NCBI GenBank assembly: GCA_963573315.1
Contig: OY752152.1
Location: 1,719,001-1,783,000 of the forward strand
Reading direction: 5' to 3'
Length of the DNA stretch: 64,000 bases
DNA from: Entomortierella parvispora
Lineage: Eukaryota > Mortierellomycota > Mortierellomycetes > Mortierellales > Mortierellaceae
Below are positions 45,298 through 58,100 of the stretch, piece by piece. Each line of letters begins with the position of its first letter. Position 1 is the stretch's first letter. The notes beneath the pieces were generated by a model. It was given only the letters and a program-made list of their open reading frames with translations, searched no databases and was not told the DNA's origin. The position numbers were made by a program, and so were the translations under genes.

Positions 45298-48200
45298 ATG
45301 GGCGGCTCGTTCTGCCACGACCAAGAAGGCTGGGTAGGGCGAAAGATATCCTTGACCTTGGCCTCGACAACCTAACTGCCTGTAAACTGACTCGATTGTC
45401 GATTGTCGATTGATCGAATAGGGACCCACATCTGCCAGCAGGGCAGACATCAGTCTCTGTTTCGAGTCGACGTAAGAAACAAAAAAAAGTCTCTGCTCCC
45501 ACGGCGCCTGGAAGGTGGGGGAGGAATACCGGCCATTCAACTTTCTCTTCTTCTTCTTCCTTCTTCCATTCTCTTCTCCCAAAGAATATTGCTCGGCTTC
45601 CCCGCCATCTTAGCCATCCTCGCCTTTGCTTACCGAGCTTACAACCTCATTCACTATGGGAAACGTCATGGATTTGGAAGGACATATAGTATCTACATCC
45701 CCTCCCAGATCCTGACTCTGGCCACCTGTGCGGTCCTGATCGCCCGTGCCGTGACTCTTTCCAACCAACCTGGCGGATACTCACCCGCGTCCATGTTTGG
45801 CAACTGTTTACTCCTCGTCGCCTGGTTTCTAGTACTGCCTCTCAACTATCTGGAAGGGCTGTACGAGATCCGGTCCTCCTCTTACATATTTGCCTATAGC
45901 GTCATCTCCGTCATCGCAGCCGCTATCAGTGTCCGGACCATGCGTGACCTTCAACAGACTCATTCGAATCAGTACAAGTTCTTTGTCGCTTACCTGTCCT
46001 TGAACCTGATGGGATTCGTGGTAGAAGCCTGGCCAAGGGGCAAGACGATGGTGCAAAAAAAGAGTGGCGCCAGTGCCTATGATAAGGCCAACTTGTTTTC
46101 GAGACTGTCGTTCCATTTCCTGCAGAGGGTCGTGTCCCTGGGTTACCAACGACCCCTCACATTCGAGGACGTGGATGGATTGATGCCAGCTTATATCCGC
46201 ACCGAGTCTACATACCCTCATCTGTCCGACAGGTGGGAACGGCATCTGGAACAGTGCAAGGCGAGCGGCAAAAAACCTTCACTGATGTGGGTCATTCTTG
46301 GGGCCTACAATCATCAGTGGGCCGGCATCATGGTCCTTCGTATCTTGACCTCGATCATGACCTATGTCTCACCACAGGTTTGTTAGAGAAATTCTATGAT
46401 TTTTGTTCTTGTTTTCAATGTTGTTATAGTTGAATTCTCACCATATTCTTTTTTCACTTTGTTATAGTTGTTGAACAGTCTTCTGGACTTTATAGAGTCT
46501 TACAAGGTTGTCGTAAACGCGGATGGCACCACAACCCTCGTGCCCATGCCTGTGGCCCTAGGTATCATCTTGGCCTTTGGAATGTTCTTCAGTTCGCTGA
46601 TGGTGACCTACATGACGGCTCAGTTCTACGCAACGACCATCAACCTGGGTATCGAGATCCGAACGGCCTTGATCTCAATGATCTACCGCAAGTCCCTCAA
46701 ACTCTCCAATACGGCCAAGAACACTTCAAGTAGTGGAGATATCCAGAACCACATGTCGGTCGATGCTGAGCGCTGGCCCAACGCCACCACGTTCATGCCC
46801 ATGATGTTCTCGGTTCCCTTTGAGATTGCCATCGCCATTTGGATGTTGTGGTAAATACTAATACTACTAGCGAGGAAGACTCTTGTATCTGATTTGCTTT
46901 ATTGCTGGTGAAAAGAAAAAAAATACTCATATCCTTCGTCTTTTTTTCTCCTTACGTTCCTCTAGGATGCAAATCGGATGGAGTGTGTTTGTGGGTCTGG
47001 GATCGGTTGTGGCTATGTTACCCTTCCATGCTGTGATGGCCAAAGTCTTTGGAAAGGTCAAGGCTGCCAAGCTAGCTGCAATGGACGGACGTCTTCGGGC
47101 TGTAAACGAAGTTTTGGCAGGTATCAAAATTGTCAAGTTGTACAATTGTAAGTATCCAGTTCCTTTGCGTATGGACATGTATGGGTGTGTGTGGCCACAA
47201 GTTCGTTGTTGTGTACCTGACATTGACATTTTTTTTTGTTTTTCACATTTGCAGGGGAAGACTCCTTCAAGGACAGGCTCACTGTTGCTCGGAGACGCGA
47301 GTTGGATGTCCTGAAAAGAATCGGCAAGGTGTTTTCACTCTTGTCCGTGGTCTTTTCTTCAACGCCATTGATCATTGCTTTGATCTCCTTTTCCTGCTAT
47401 GCCACCATCGGAGGTCCCAACGGGACCAGGGGAGAGATCACACCCCAGGTGGTCTTTGTCAGTACCAGTTTGTTTGGACTCCTCAGTCGCCCTGTCAGTA
47501 TGCTGTCCCAGATTTTGAACCAGGTCATCAGTGTCAGAGTCGCCACCAACCGTATGCAAAAGTTCTTGCTCGCAGAGGAAGTCTCGGAAACGGTTGTGGA
47601 GCGTGAGGAGGAGAAGGGTCAGACTACTCCCGTGGTCGAAATCAAGGATGGTGTTTTTGCCTGGTGCAAAGAACGTCCCGACGTGGAAACTGACAAGGAA
47701 AAGAATGCCCGTCTCAAGGAAGAGGCCAAAAAGCATCTCAAGGCCGAGAAGGAGGCCCTCAAGGCTGGTAAACCGGCACCCATTCGACCTTCCACGCCCG
47801 AGGAAATTGATCGCTCTCCATTGCTCACGGATATCAACTTGCAGGTGTGGAAGGGCGAGATGACAGCAGTTGTGGGCCGTGTCGGACAAGGAAAGACATC
47901 ACTGCTCAGCGCGTTGATTGGTGATATGTACCGGCGTCAAGGAACAGTTCGTGTCCGCGGTCGTGTCACATACGCGGCTCAGACTGCCTGGATCATCAAC
48001 GCCAGCTTGAAGGACAATATCGTGTTTGGACTCAAGTTTGATCAGAAAAAGTATGACCATATCGTCTTTGCTTCGGGTCTGCTGCCGGATATTGCCATGC
48101 TTCCCGGAGGAGACGCGACCGAGATTGGTGAACGCGGTATCAACTTGTCGGGTGGTCAAAAGCAGCGTGTCTCTCTTGCCCGTGCTGCTTATCAGGATGC

Positions 48201-50709
48201 CGATGTTTACCTCTTTGACGACCCTTTGAGTGCAGTCGATGCCCATGTAGATCAGCATCTCTGGCAAAACCTGATTGGACCTAATGGATTGCTCAAGGAC
48301 AAGACTCGTATCCTGGTGACGCACGGTATCCATCATCTGGAAGAGGTTTCTCAAATTGTGGTTGTCAAGGACGGCAAGATTAGCGAACAGGGACACTATG
48401 ATGATCTTATGGCGGCCAAGGGAGCTTTCTGCCAATTGATTGACGAATACTCTGTCAATTCGCGCCGCAAGAAGGCCGAAGAGGCGACCGAGGGCAGTGA
48501 TGAGGCTGTTGTTGAGGATTCTGTTGCTCAGAGCGATGAGGATAGCGAGGACAGTTCGTCCGCCAAAGAAGGAGGTGATGAGACGACAATGGCGATAGCC
48601 AATTCCGACGAGAAGCTTGTTGTGGAAGAAAAGATGGAGAAGGGATCGGTTTCTTGGAACGTCTACAGGGTCTATCTTGGCGCTGCGTAAGTGTAGCGTG
48701 TTCCGACAGGAACTATCTCTCTGTCTGCCATGGGAATTCTAACGACGATTTGTCTTTTTTCTCTAGTTCATACACCTATTCCGCTGTGGTCGTCCTGATG
48801 CTGGTGGCTGCCCAAGGGTGCCAGATTGGAACCAACGTTTGGCTGGAGCACTGGACCAATGTAACACCAGATGGCAAAGAGAATCCACCGGGAAAGTTTT
48901 TGGGCGTGTACGCGGCCTTGATCTTTGTCTACATGATCTTGAACATGGTTCTCACTTACATTGCCATGGTCTGGGCCGGTCTCAGAGCTTCCGAGAGATT
49001 GCACATCCAACTACTGAACAACATCCTCCGTCTTCCCATGAGGTAAGTCATCACATTGTTGAAGTTGAGCTGTTGGGTAATGCTACCTGGGGACATGATC
49101 TCTAACCACCTTTTATTTATTTTTTCCACCAACAAGTTTCTTTGATACCACTCCCTTGGGACGTATCACCAACCGTTTCTCGACAGACATTTACGCGATC
49201 GACGACGGAATTCCTTGGGGATTCATGAGCGTCCTCTTGTGTGGCATCTCTGTTTTGGGCACCATTATCGTCATTGGCACCTCGACCCCCATCTTCTTGG
49301 CCATGGTCCCACCTCTGGGAGTGTGCTTTGTCCTGATTCAAGTCTACTACATGAGATCCTCTCGGGCCTTGAAGCGAATCGACTCTATTTCCCGTTCCCC
49401 CATTTACCAGCACTTTAGCGAGACTCTTACGGGTGTGTCGACTATCCGAGCCATGAACGTTGGCCCTGATTTCATTGCCGCCAACGAGTCAAAGACCAAT
49501 GTGTCGGCCAACGCCTACTTTTCCTATGTCACTTCGAACCGTTGGCTCCAGATCCGTATCGAGTCTGTAGGTGCGGCCATTGTTCTGGGCGCCGGTCTCT
49601 TTGCGGTCATGAGTCGAAATACGTTAAACCCTTCCATGGTCGGATTGGCGCTGTCGTACGCGTTGAGTGTGACAGAAGATATCACTTGGATGGTGCGCAG
49701 TTACTGTGATCTCGCCAACCAGATGGTCTCGGTCGAGCGTATCGATGAGTATGTCCAAAAGAACCAAGAAGCCCCCGCGGATTTGCCCTCAGATGAGGAC
49801 CTGCCCGAGTCATGGCCTCGGGAAGGTCGGGTCACGTTCAAGAATTACTCGACCCGGTACAGACAAGGACTGGAATTGGTCATCAAGAATCTGACGTTTG
49901 AGGTGCAGGCGGCGGAAAAGATTGGTATTGTCGGTCGTACAGGCGCGGGAAAGTCTTCATTGACCTTGGCTCTTTTCCGTATTGTGGAAGCAGCCAATTC
50001 CCATTGGGCCAAGGCCAGTCATAACGGCGACGAGGATTCCATTGACACGCTTCCATCGTCTATCACAGGATCAAAGGAGAAACAGCCAGTGGTAGATTTG
50101 GAAAAGGTCGAGGTGGAGTTGGACGGTGGATCGATCTGGATCGACGGTGTAGATATCTCGACTGTGGGTTTGAACCGTCTCCGTCAAAGCATCGCCATCA
50201 TTCCCCAGGACCCTACCTTGTTTGCTGGAACCGTTCGTGAAAATTTGGATCCATTCGAAGAGTCCCAGGATGCAGATCTTTGGGAGGCCCTGGAGCGCGC
50301 TCATTTGAAGGAGCACATATCTGGATTAACTGGCGGCTTATCATTTATGGTGTCCCAGAACGGAGACAACTTTTCGGTCGGTCAACGGTCCTTGATCTGT
50401 TTGGCGCGTGCGCTTTTGAGAAGGACAAAGATCTTGATCTTGGACGAGGCCACGGCGGCTGTGGATGTGGAGACGGATGAGTTGATTCAAAGGACGATCC
50501 GGAAAGAGTTCAAGGACCGCACCATCTTGACAATCGCCCATCGTATCAAGACCGTCATGGACTCTGACAAGATCTTGGTCTTGGAAAAGGGTTGCGTCGA
50601 GGAATTCGAGTCGCCAAAGATTTTGGTTCAAAACAAAACCTCGTTGTTTTACAACCTTGCTCAACAAGCGGGCGAGATCAGGGATGGTGCCGAGGACAAT
50701 CTTTCTTGA
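45298..50709 (+). CDS. ABCC-subfamily (MRP/YCF1-type) ABC transporter, copy 3
   Basis: Model: join(45298..45333, 45422..45471, 45585..46377, 46468..46850, 46966..47147, 47255..48686, 48767..49042, 49137..50709), 1574 aa, eight exons. The full plan is membrane domain 0, membrane domain 1, NBD1 (Walker A GRVGQGKT near 689, LSGGQ, LFDDP), an acidic linker, membrane domain 2 and NBD2 (GRTGAGKS near 1317, FSVGQ, LILDEA). It has four introns not found in copies 1 or 2 (positions 293, 420, 481, 1050) and lacks the NBD1 intron that those two share; the NBD1 junction reads AAQTAWI rather than AQQAWI. Near the end the otherwise constant [10 protein letters not shown] is KGCVEEFESP. Its function is inferred as for the other copies; substrate differences are likely in the membrane parts. 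Confidence 0.92.
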
Positions 50710-50871
50710 GCATTGGCACTTTTTGTATACCTCTTTTTCTTTTTTTCTTTCTTTCATGTACTCTCATTTATGATTTATGATCGTTATGATCCATCCAGTT
50801 TTCCACCATAGAATAAAACATTTTTTTTTCTTCAGTTTTTACATTAGCACGGCGCACACTCCTTTTTAGTT
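50710..50871. other. Convergent intergenic region
   Basis: 162 bases separate the facing stops of ABCC copy 3 and the amino acid transporter. It is T-rich, with AATAAA-like sequence at about 50811-50816 on the plus strand. Confidence 0.55.
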
Positions 50872-52678
50872 TTATTTAGGAAGAGTGGTACCCGAAAGGG
50901 ATTCTTCTGGGCCAGAAGGTGTACGCTGTGAATCTGGGGGCGAATGCCGGGTGGTAGGTGATGCCGATGAGGGATGATCCTGGTATATATGCATTTCGTA
51001 ATCTCGATCGTCTCCTACACACTCTCCATCCAGTGGTTGGTCTAGACGGCGCGCCAGTTGACGTTCATATTGCCTTCGCAGGTCGTCGTCCGTGTATCCC
51101 TGATAAGCTCTAGGTTCCCCTATACTATTGACAGAGTAGTTTTCGTGTATTATCCGCATGGGTTCCTCCGCGATGGGTCTTGGGTTGTTGACTTCAGAAT
51201 GAGTACGTCCATACACGAGATACACCACTATGCCTGCCGCCATCCAGACCAATAGACGGATAATTGCTTCCCTTTTGGCGCCCTGAAGAAGGAGCAATGA
51301 ACTGGCTGCACCAATACCTGGAACCAAGAAGGGTCCTACGGATGGAAAGAAGAGAGAAGGGAAGGGATGTCAGAGGTCACGGTCACTCACAAAGTGACAA
51401 CTCTTTTGCGTCTCTTGCTTTTTACCTCCTGGGACCTTGAATCGCCTGGGAACAGTTTTGCGGGTATAACGGAGAATGATGACTCCAATGTTGACGACAA
51501 AAAAGGCAAAGATTGTTCCGACAGAGGACATGTCGCTGAGAACCCCGATCGGCAAGAGGCCCCCGCAGAGAGCGCAGATGGTTCCAGAGACAAGCGTGCT
51601 CACATAAGGTGTCTAAATGCAGGGAAAGGTAAAAAAAGAAGGGAAATTAAGAAAGAGTTTAAAGACAGTCGAGAAGAAGAGCTCCATGACCCCACAGTCT
51701 TTTTTGTCTTGGTTTGTTTACCTTGTACTTGGGATGGACCTTTGCAAAGACGCGGGGGATCATTCCATCGTTCGCCATGGCGTAGAAAACACGAGGTTGG
51801 GCAATCAAGAGCACCAGGATAACCGAGGTGGTGGCAGCTAGGGCACCAATTTCGGTCAGGATCACGAGCCATTTCATGCCAGTCAGCGAGACAGTATACA
51901 CAAGCGGCGATCCAGATCCTAGATCCTTGTAGTTGGCGACGCCGACTGTTACCACAGAGATTGCAATATAGACGGTGGCGCTAATCAGTAAAGTCATCAT
52001 GATCCCCACGGGCAAATTCACTTGAGGCTCCTTTGCTTCCTGAGCCGTTGTCGAGACGGAATCAAATCCAATGTAGGCGAAAAACACAGTCGAGGCACTC
52101 TGCAAAAGACCTGAGACTCCAAACTGGCCGTAGGTACCGTCGTTGGGTGGGATATAAGGGTGGTAATTTTCTTTCTTGATGAACGGAATCAAGGCAAAGA
52201 TCATGATCAACAGTACAGTCATTTTGAACGCCACCAGGACGTTGTTGATCCGGGCCGTCATGCTGATTCCAAAGAAGATGGTTATGGTTACAATCATGGA
52301 GATGATGAACGCAGGTGCATTGAAGATGGCGCCGGACGACTGGAACTGGTTGTCCTTCCAGACAACAGGGGCACTGGTCCACGGACTCAAGATCAAGTTG
52401 ACTCCAAAGGCATCGGAGAGAAAGGAGACAAAGTACTGGGACCAACCGACAGAGACGGTGGCAGCACCAATCATGTATTCGAGGATCAGGTCCCAGCCAA
52501 TGATCCATGCCGTGAGTTCTCCTAGGGTCGCGTACGCGTACGTGTAGGCGGAACCGGCGATGGGGATCATGGAGGCCATCTCTGCATAGGATAGGGCGGC
52601 GATGCCAGAGACGATCCCCCCGAGAATGAACGAGATAGTCACTGAGGGACCGGTTTGAAAAGCAGCGGCGTTGCCTGG

Positions 52679-52757
<79 letters not shown>

Positions 52758-53661
52758 AAGAGTCAGGGCAAAGCAGAGAAGCATCGACAGGTTAGGTTGA
52801 CGCTAAAAAAAAAATAGGCTTGTGTTGTTTGTTGGACGAGGACAAACGGGTGGGGATGTTTCTTATCTTGTCCCCCTGTTCTTACCGAGTAAAACAAAAA
52901 CGCCAGTGCCAACGACCGCACCTATAACAGAAAAGCGATTGGCAGCAGCAGCAGCAGTGTGCAAGGAACAACAACAACAACGGAAACAAGGCAGACGGTT
53001 AGCAGCTGCTATTGGCCATTTGAAGAGACTGTCGGGGGACAGAGGGAAGGAGCAATGAACTCGATCGTTGCAACAGTGGTGTTGAGGTGATGGTGACACC
53101 AAAGAATGTGTTGTTTCTAGCGGTGGTTTGTGCTCAAGTTCCTTGCGTCTTCCCGCGCATCGTACGCTTTTGGCTGTTATTCTGGAGCAGGGTTGTTGCA
53201 TGCAGGGGTAGACACTGTTGCTTCCCTTCCTTGTTCCTTTTGTTCCTTTGTTCCTTGTTCCTTTGGTCAGCTGCCGGTTTCTCTTGATCGGCTGCAATTG
53301 GATCAGAGGAGGGTCGAATTCCTTGAACAGAGTATTCAAAAAAAAAAAACAAGAAAAAGGTCGCTGAATTGGAGGTTGTTGAGAGGGATGCAGAAAGACA
53401 GAGGAAAAAAGAAAAAGATGGGTAGAGAAAGAAGGAGAGAAGAGAAAAAAGAGGGATCATCATCATACCAAGACCAACAAAGGTCAGCTCAACTGGACCG
53501 AGGGATCGATTGAACCTGGACTCTGCCTCTTCGACAGAGTACTCGAGTCGGGCCAGGGTCTGGATGGCAACGAGTCTTCGGGCATGGTAGTGAAGTTTTG
53601 ACTCGTTGGGTTTTCGGAAGGGGGTCTGGCCAGTGTAGTAGTAGCCCTCGTCCTCGTCCAT
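50872..53661 (-). CDS. Cationic amino acid transporter (APC superfamily, SLC7/CAT type)
   Basis: Model: complement(join(50872..51335, 51426..51612, 51722..52674, 52886..52921, 53469..53661)), 610 aa. The cytosolic N-terminus begins MDEDEGYYYTGQTPFRKP. The first membrane helix carries the APC signature GAVVGTGVFVLLG, and GNAAAFQTGPSV follows. Further helices include ISFILGGIVSGIAALSYAEM, trimmed here to its core, and VFFAYIGFDSVSTTAQEAKEP, a region conserved in CAT proteins. About 11-12 helices are visible, then a polar tail of about 110 residues. CAT proteins import Lys, Arg or related amino acids at the plasma membrane or move them at the vacuole. Exon 2 is only 36 bases and encodes part of the substrate-binding helix. 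The third intron from the 3' end (52675-52885) holds a long GA repeat. Confidence 0.9.
52686..52755. repeat. (GA)n tract in an intron
   Basis: About 70 bases of AG dinucleotides inside the 52675-52885 intron of the amino acid transporter. On the coding strand it is a CT tract ending 11 bases before the acceptor, so it probably doubles as the pyrimidine tract. Confidence 0.92.
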
Positions 53662-54795
53662 TGGTCCAAGGACGGTGGTCGGGGCGGCAGAGGTGGTGAG
53701 GAAATGGGGAAAGGAGGGAGGGAGGGCAGGTCAAGGGAATGAAGATGCAGAAGGGGAGACAAGGAAGAAACGATGAGAGGGATGCAAAGTGAAGAATGAA
53801 GAGATTGAAGAGGAGGAGAAACAGAGCCGCGGACGGAATGCGGGGGAGTCGGAGGAGGAGAAAGAGAGTGAGCGGCGGAGAAAGCAGGGGAGGAGGAGGA
53901 GGAGGAAGAGAGAGGAGCAGAGAAAGGGAATGAGAAGGAAGACAGGGGGACAGGGGTGGGATGGAGAGAAGAGAGAAGGGAGAAGAGAGGAAAGAGGGAT
54001 GCGATGCGAAAACGAGATGAGTGGGATGGATTAATGACACAGAACAGACAGAACAGACACACAGAACAGACACAGAGACAACACACGGACAAAGGAAAGA
54101 AGAGAAATCTTTTCTTTCTTCCTGGTCACAGGGAGAGAGAGCGGAGGAGAGGTGTGCTGAGAACAAAAATGCTGCAGCATAATCGCATAATCACAAATGC
54201 CACTGTGGACAAGGACACACACTCACACATCCTTCCATCCATCCATCCATCCATCCTTCCTTCCTTCCTTCTCTTTTCATCCTCATCCTCATTCTTCTTC
54301 CCCCATCCGTCGTCGTGCTCTCTCCTTCCTCCTCCTCCTCCCCCCTCTTTCCCCCTCCTCGTCCTCGTCCTCCTCCTTCTCTCACCGCTCTCCTCTCCTC
54401 TGGTGCACTCTCGCATTCGCATTCGCATTCGCTTCCCTCCTTCCTTCCTTTCTTCCGTCCTTTTCGTCCTTCCTTCCTCTGGTTTTGTTCTGTTGCCCCA
54501 TTCACTCCTCATTTGCATCCTCCCTCCTTCCTTCACTCCTCCTCCTCTTACAGACACACACCCCTGTCACTGCTTCCTTCTCTCTTTCTCTCTATCTCTC
54601 TCTTCCACTCCTCGCTTTTTGACCACCATCTATCAACGCCACAGCAAAACCACGAATAGAATCTCTTTCTCCTCTTCCCTTCTCTCTCTCTTTCTTTCTC
54701 TTGTTCTCTCTTTTCACGCCACACTGCAGCCCTTGTCGCCGACGACACCCAATACCCTCCCTCCTCCTTGCCTCCCTCCGTGACAACATCCAACG
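53662..54795. promoter_or_regulatory. Divergent promoter region, GA-rich then CT-rich
   Basis: About 1.1 kb between the starts of the transporter (minus) and the Zn2Cys6 gene (plus). The left half is GA-rich and the right half CT-rich on the plus strand, so each gene has a pyrimidine-rich leader on its own coding strand. (TCCA)n and (TTCC)n repeats lie at 54234-54270. Confidence 0.6.
54234..54270. repeat. (TCCA)n/(TTCC)n microsatellite
   Basis: About five to six TCCA units followed by TTCC units within the divergent promoter. Confidence 0.85.
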
Positions 54796-55111
54796 ATGGC
54801 CTCCGTCTCGGCCATCAAACCCAAGAAGAAAAGATCTGCCGTCGTACTTGGATGTGATCAATGCAGACGCCGAAAGGTAAAAACTCTTTTTTTTTTCCCC
54901 CTTCTTTTGCTTTTCGTTTTCTTGCTTCATACTCTTCACTGCAGTCGTGTCCTTCACCGCCAGAGTCATTGAAAGAGAGAAACAGAGCGAGAAAAGACAG
55001 ATATCATGGTGACAAACAACAACAGCTCCCCAATTATGTCTCTCTTTCTTGTCCTCCTTCCATCCTTCCTTTGATCCTTCTGCCTGACTCATTCAGTTTG
55101 CCCTTCAAACC

Positions 55112-55143
<32 letters not shown>

Positions 55144-58100
55144 TTTTTCTCGACTCGATTCTCCCTTCCCCTTTGGGCGTGTATCCCTTTGGGTATGGTG
55201 TCCCTTGGCCCAAGGCGATTCGTTCCTTGTCCGTTTCTTCTTGTGCACCCCCAAAGGTCATCTTCCCCTCCAAAACGAGCCAAACTGCGCATCTGCTACT
55301 CCCTCAGAGCACCGTGTCCAACCAAAGAGGCAAAGCGACTCATTTTCACAGGAGCACTCGCCCCTCCTCGCCCGCCCTCCTTCCCAGGCGATCGACACTG
55401 CACAACAACAACTACTCTCTTTGTGAACCAAAAACAAGGAAAGGATTGACGTTGCGACCAACCAAACCCGCAGAAAATGCCCTTGCCCATTGAACCATGT
55501 TTCCATGCGTTGCTTCGAGCCCTGCTCTCTTTGCTGGCTCCTTTTTTTTTTTTTTTTTTGACATATCCGCCCTGTCAGCCCTGTCATACTCTCAAATGAC
55601 ACAACCACATCCCCAAAACATGGATTTCCACAACCGGCACAACGCACCCTTTTTTTCCTCTTCTTCAGTTGCTCGACGCCGAGGCAGGGACCTCGGCAGG
55701 GACTCGGGCAAGCACAGTCGTAATCGCTCTTGGCTACAAGGGTCGTCTTGTTAAGGTTGCCGAGCTAGTCTCTTTTCTTTTCCCTTTCCAATTGGAGTCC
55801 ATCGCCCCTTCTCTTCCCACCCTTCTGGAAACTCTTTCTGCTGCGGTGCAATTGAATTGGACTGTGGGTCGTGCTTTGTGTGTGTGTGTTCCAAAATATT
55901 TGCTCAATTGACCTGATGCAACAACAAAACGTCGTTCCGCCAAGCAAGCAAGAGCGTGGTGTGGCGCGGCAGTTGCCCACGGACAGACATGGCTTGGCGT
56001 TTTTTTTTTTCTTTGATGTTTTGGATCGCCTTGGCCTCCTTGGCCATGAGTCGAATTTCGTCCCTCCCCTTGCTCCTTTGCATCGTGAGAGTGGAAGGGT
56101 TGCTGGCCAGCCAATGATGAGGCGGGATCGGGGCGTTGCGCGATGCAAGCCGCAATCAGCAGCGAAGGAGACAAGGACGGGCGCCAGTCGTTGCAAACGG
56201 ACCAGTCAACGGCCCATAATGAATTATCCCCGCCCAGAGCTTATTTTTCTTTGTTCATCTCTTTTTTATCTTATCCTTCCTACTGGCCCACTCGATCTGA
56301 CCTCTCGGCTTTCGTCCCTTGGGGAGGGAGACGAAAACTCCGCCCTCGCTGTCTTTGTCTCGTTGTTCCCGAGAGAACGGTGCACATCCCGGATCGACAT
56401 TGTACCATTTTCCTCAGTCACTCTAAAATATCAAACATTCTCGGTTCTTTTCTTTTCCTTCCATGGCATGCATGGAAACCTCTAGACAAAATGTGACCAA
56501 GCAAGGCCGACCTGTGGACCCTGTCTCTATGCCGGATTGATGGAATGTACCTTTCTTCTGGGCAAGACCCCAGCCTCGAAGCGCAAAAAGCCCCATTCAG
56601 AGGTCGAGATCCTGGAGGCACGACTGGAAACAATCGAATCCAAATACACTGAACGATTGAATCAAATGGAAAACTTGCTGAGCAAGGTCATGCCCGGTCA
56701 ATCGGATCCATCGCAGCTGGAAGCAGGAACGTCATCGTCATCGTCTTCTGGACCCTCCAAACCATCCAAGATACGCCTTCAACCGCTAGACGGGATCTCA
56801 ATCAGCTCACCCATGGATGCAGATGATGGCTGGACAGACATGAACTCACCCCAGGAGCGGCAACTTCGATATGATCAATGGGATCAAAATATCTCCAGTC
56901 CAACTATGGTATGGATTCTTCTCTTTTCGTTCGCGGATCCAAAAAAGAAAATCTTTTTCAAAAGAAAGTTGCGGGATATTAACGCCGAGGCTTCGTGGCT
57001 CTCTCTCTCTTTTTTCTCGTGTCCTGTAGACCATGGATACCACAAGGACGCCGACCATGAACAACCTCTCTGTTGACCAGATTATGAGTTCAGGGTCAGG
57101 GCGGCTACCTTTCTTGAAAGAAGAACCCGTCTCAGAGCCGCTCTTCACGCCAGAGTTTCAGGTACGGATAGATCTGTTCCCAAGACTTGTCACCGTAGAC
57201 TTGTTCTTGAAACGATTGGTTACTAACATGGACCATATTCTCTCTTTACGTTTTGTTCAACAGTCCAGGACCCTAAAATCTCCGGCATCCTCGATCGCAC
57301 CCTCCTTTACGTCTACAGTGGATCACATGCAGGATGACAGCGAGGGCGAAGACGAGGGTGACCTTGGAGAATTGGCGTCAACACTGGACAAGCTTCGACT
57401 TTTTGATGCCTCTGTCTATTTTGGAAAAGGATCCATGCTCTTCACGTCGACCGATCAAAATCAGTTTTGGGACGAGGAAATCTCATTCGATGTGCACGAT
57501 GTCCAGCATGCCAACATCCCCGCCGAGGCAACGACACTACCGCCAATTGACGTGATCGACACGCTCTTTGATATTTACTACAGAGTAAGATTTTTTGCTG
57601 ACCAAGCAAAGTTGTGTTTTGATCTTCAATTCGATGGGCAAAATTATTAACCATGGGATGGTTTATACTTTTTCTTTTTTTCTCTTCCATTTTATTTTCC
57701 GGAAAAATGGCTCTCAACTTTTTCAGCATTACTATGTGTATCTGCCCATGATCCAGAAAACGACACTACTGCAGGCACTGGAGGATCGATTTGAGCCCCA
57801 GAGCATCTTTTTGTTGAATGCGGTCTTCATGGCGGCTTCTCTCACTGGCGAATGCACCTACGCCGGCTGCTTTTCCAACCCAAACGACGTCAAGACCTTA
57901 GGCACACCCTTTTTTGAACGGGCTCGTATGGTGTTGGATTATTGTATCGGTATACCTAGACTCTCAACAGTTCAGGGCCTTGTGATGCTGTCTCGGTATC
58001 CACGAATCTCTGGATTGGGTCATTCGTATATGCAACAAGCCATTATGATGGCTCAGGATCTGGGACTGCATCGAAAATGTGACCGGTGGATCAAGGACAA

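Noticed and set aside
53484-54166. Open frames of about 200 codons on the minus strand upstream of the amino acid transporter
   Set aside because: Ser/Pro/Leu/Phe repeats from the CT-rich leader; one overlaps the true first exon in the wrong frame.
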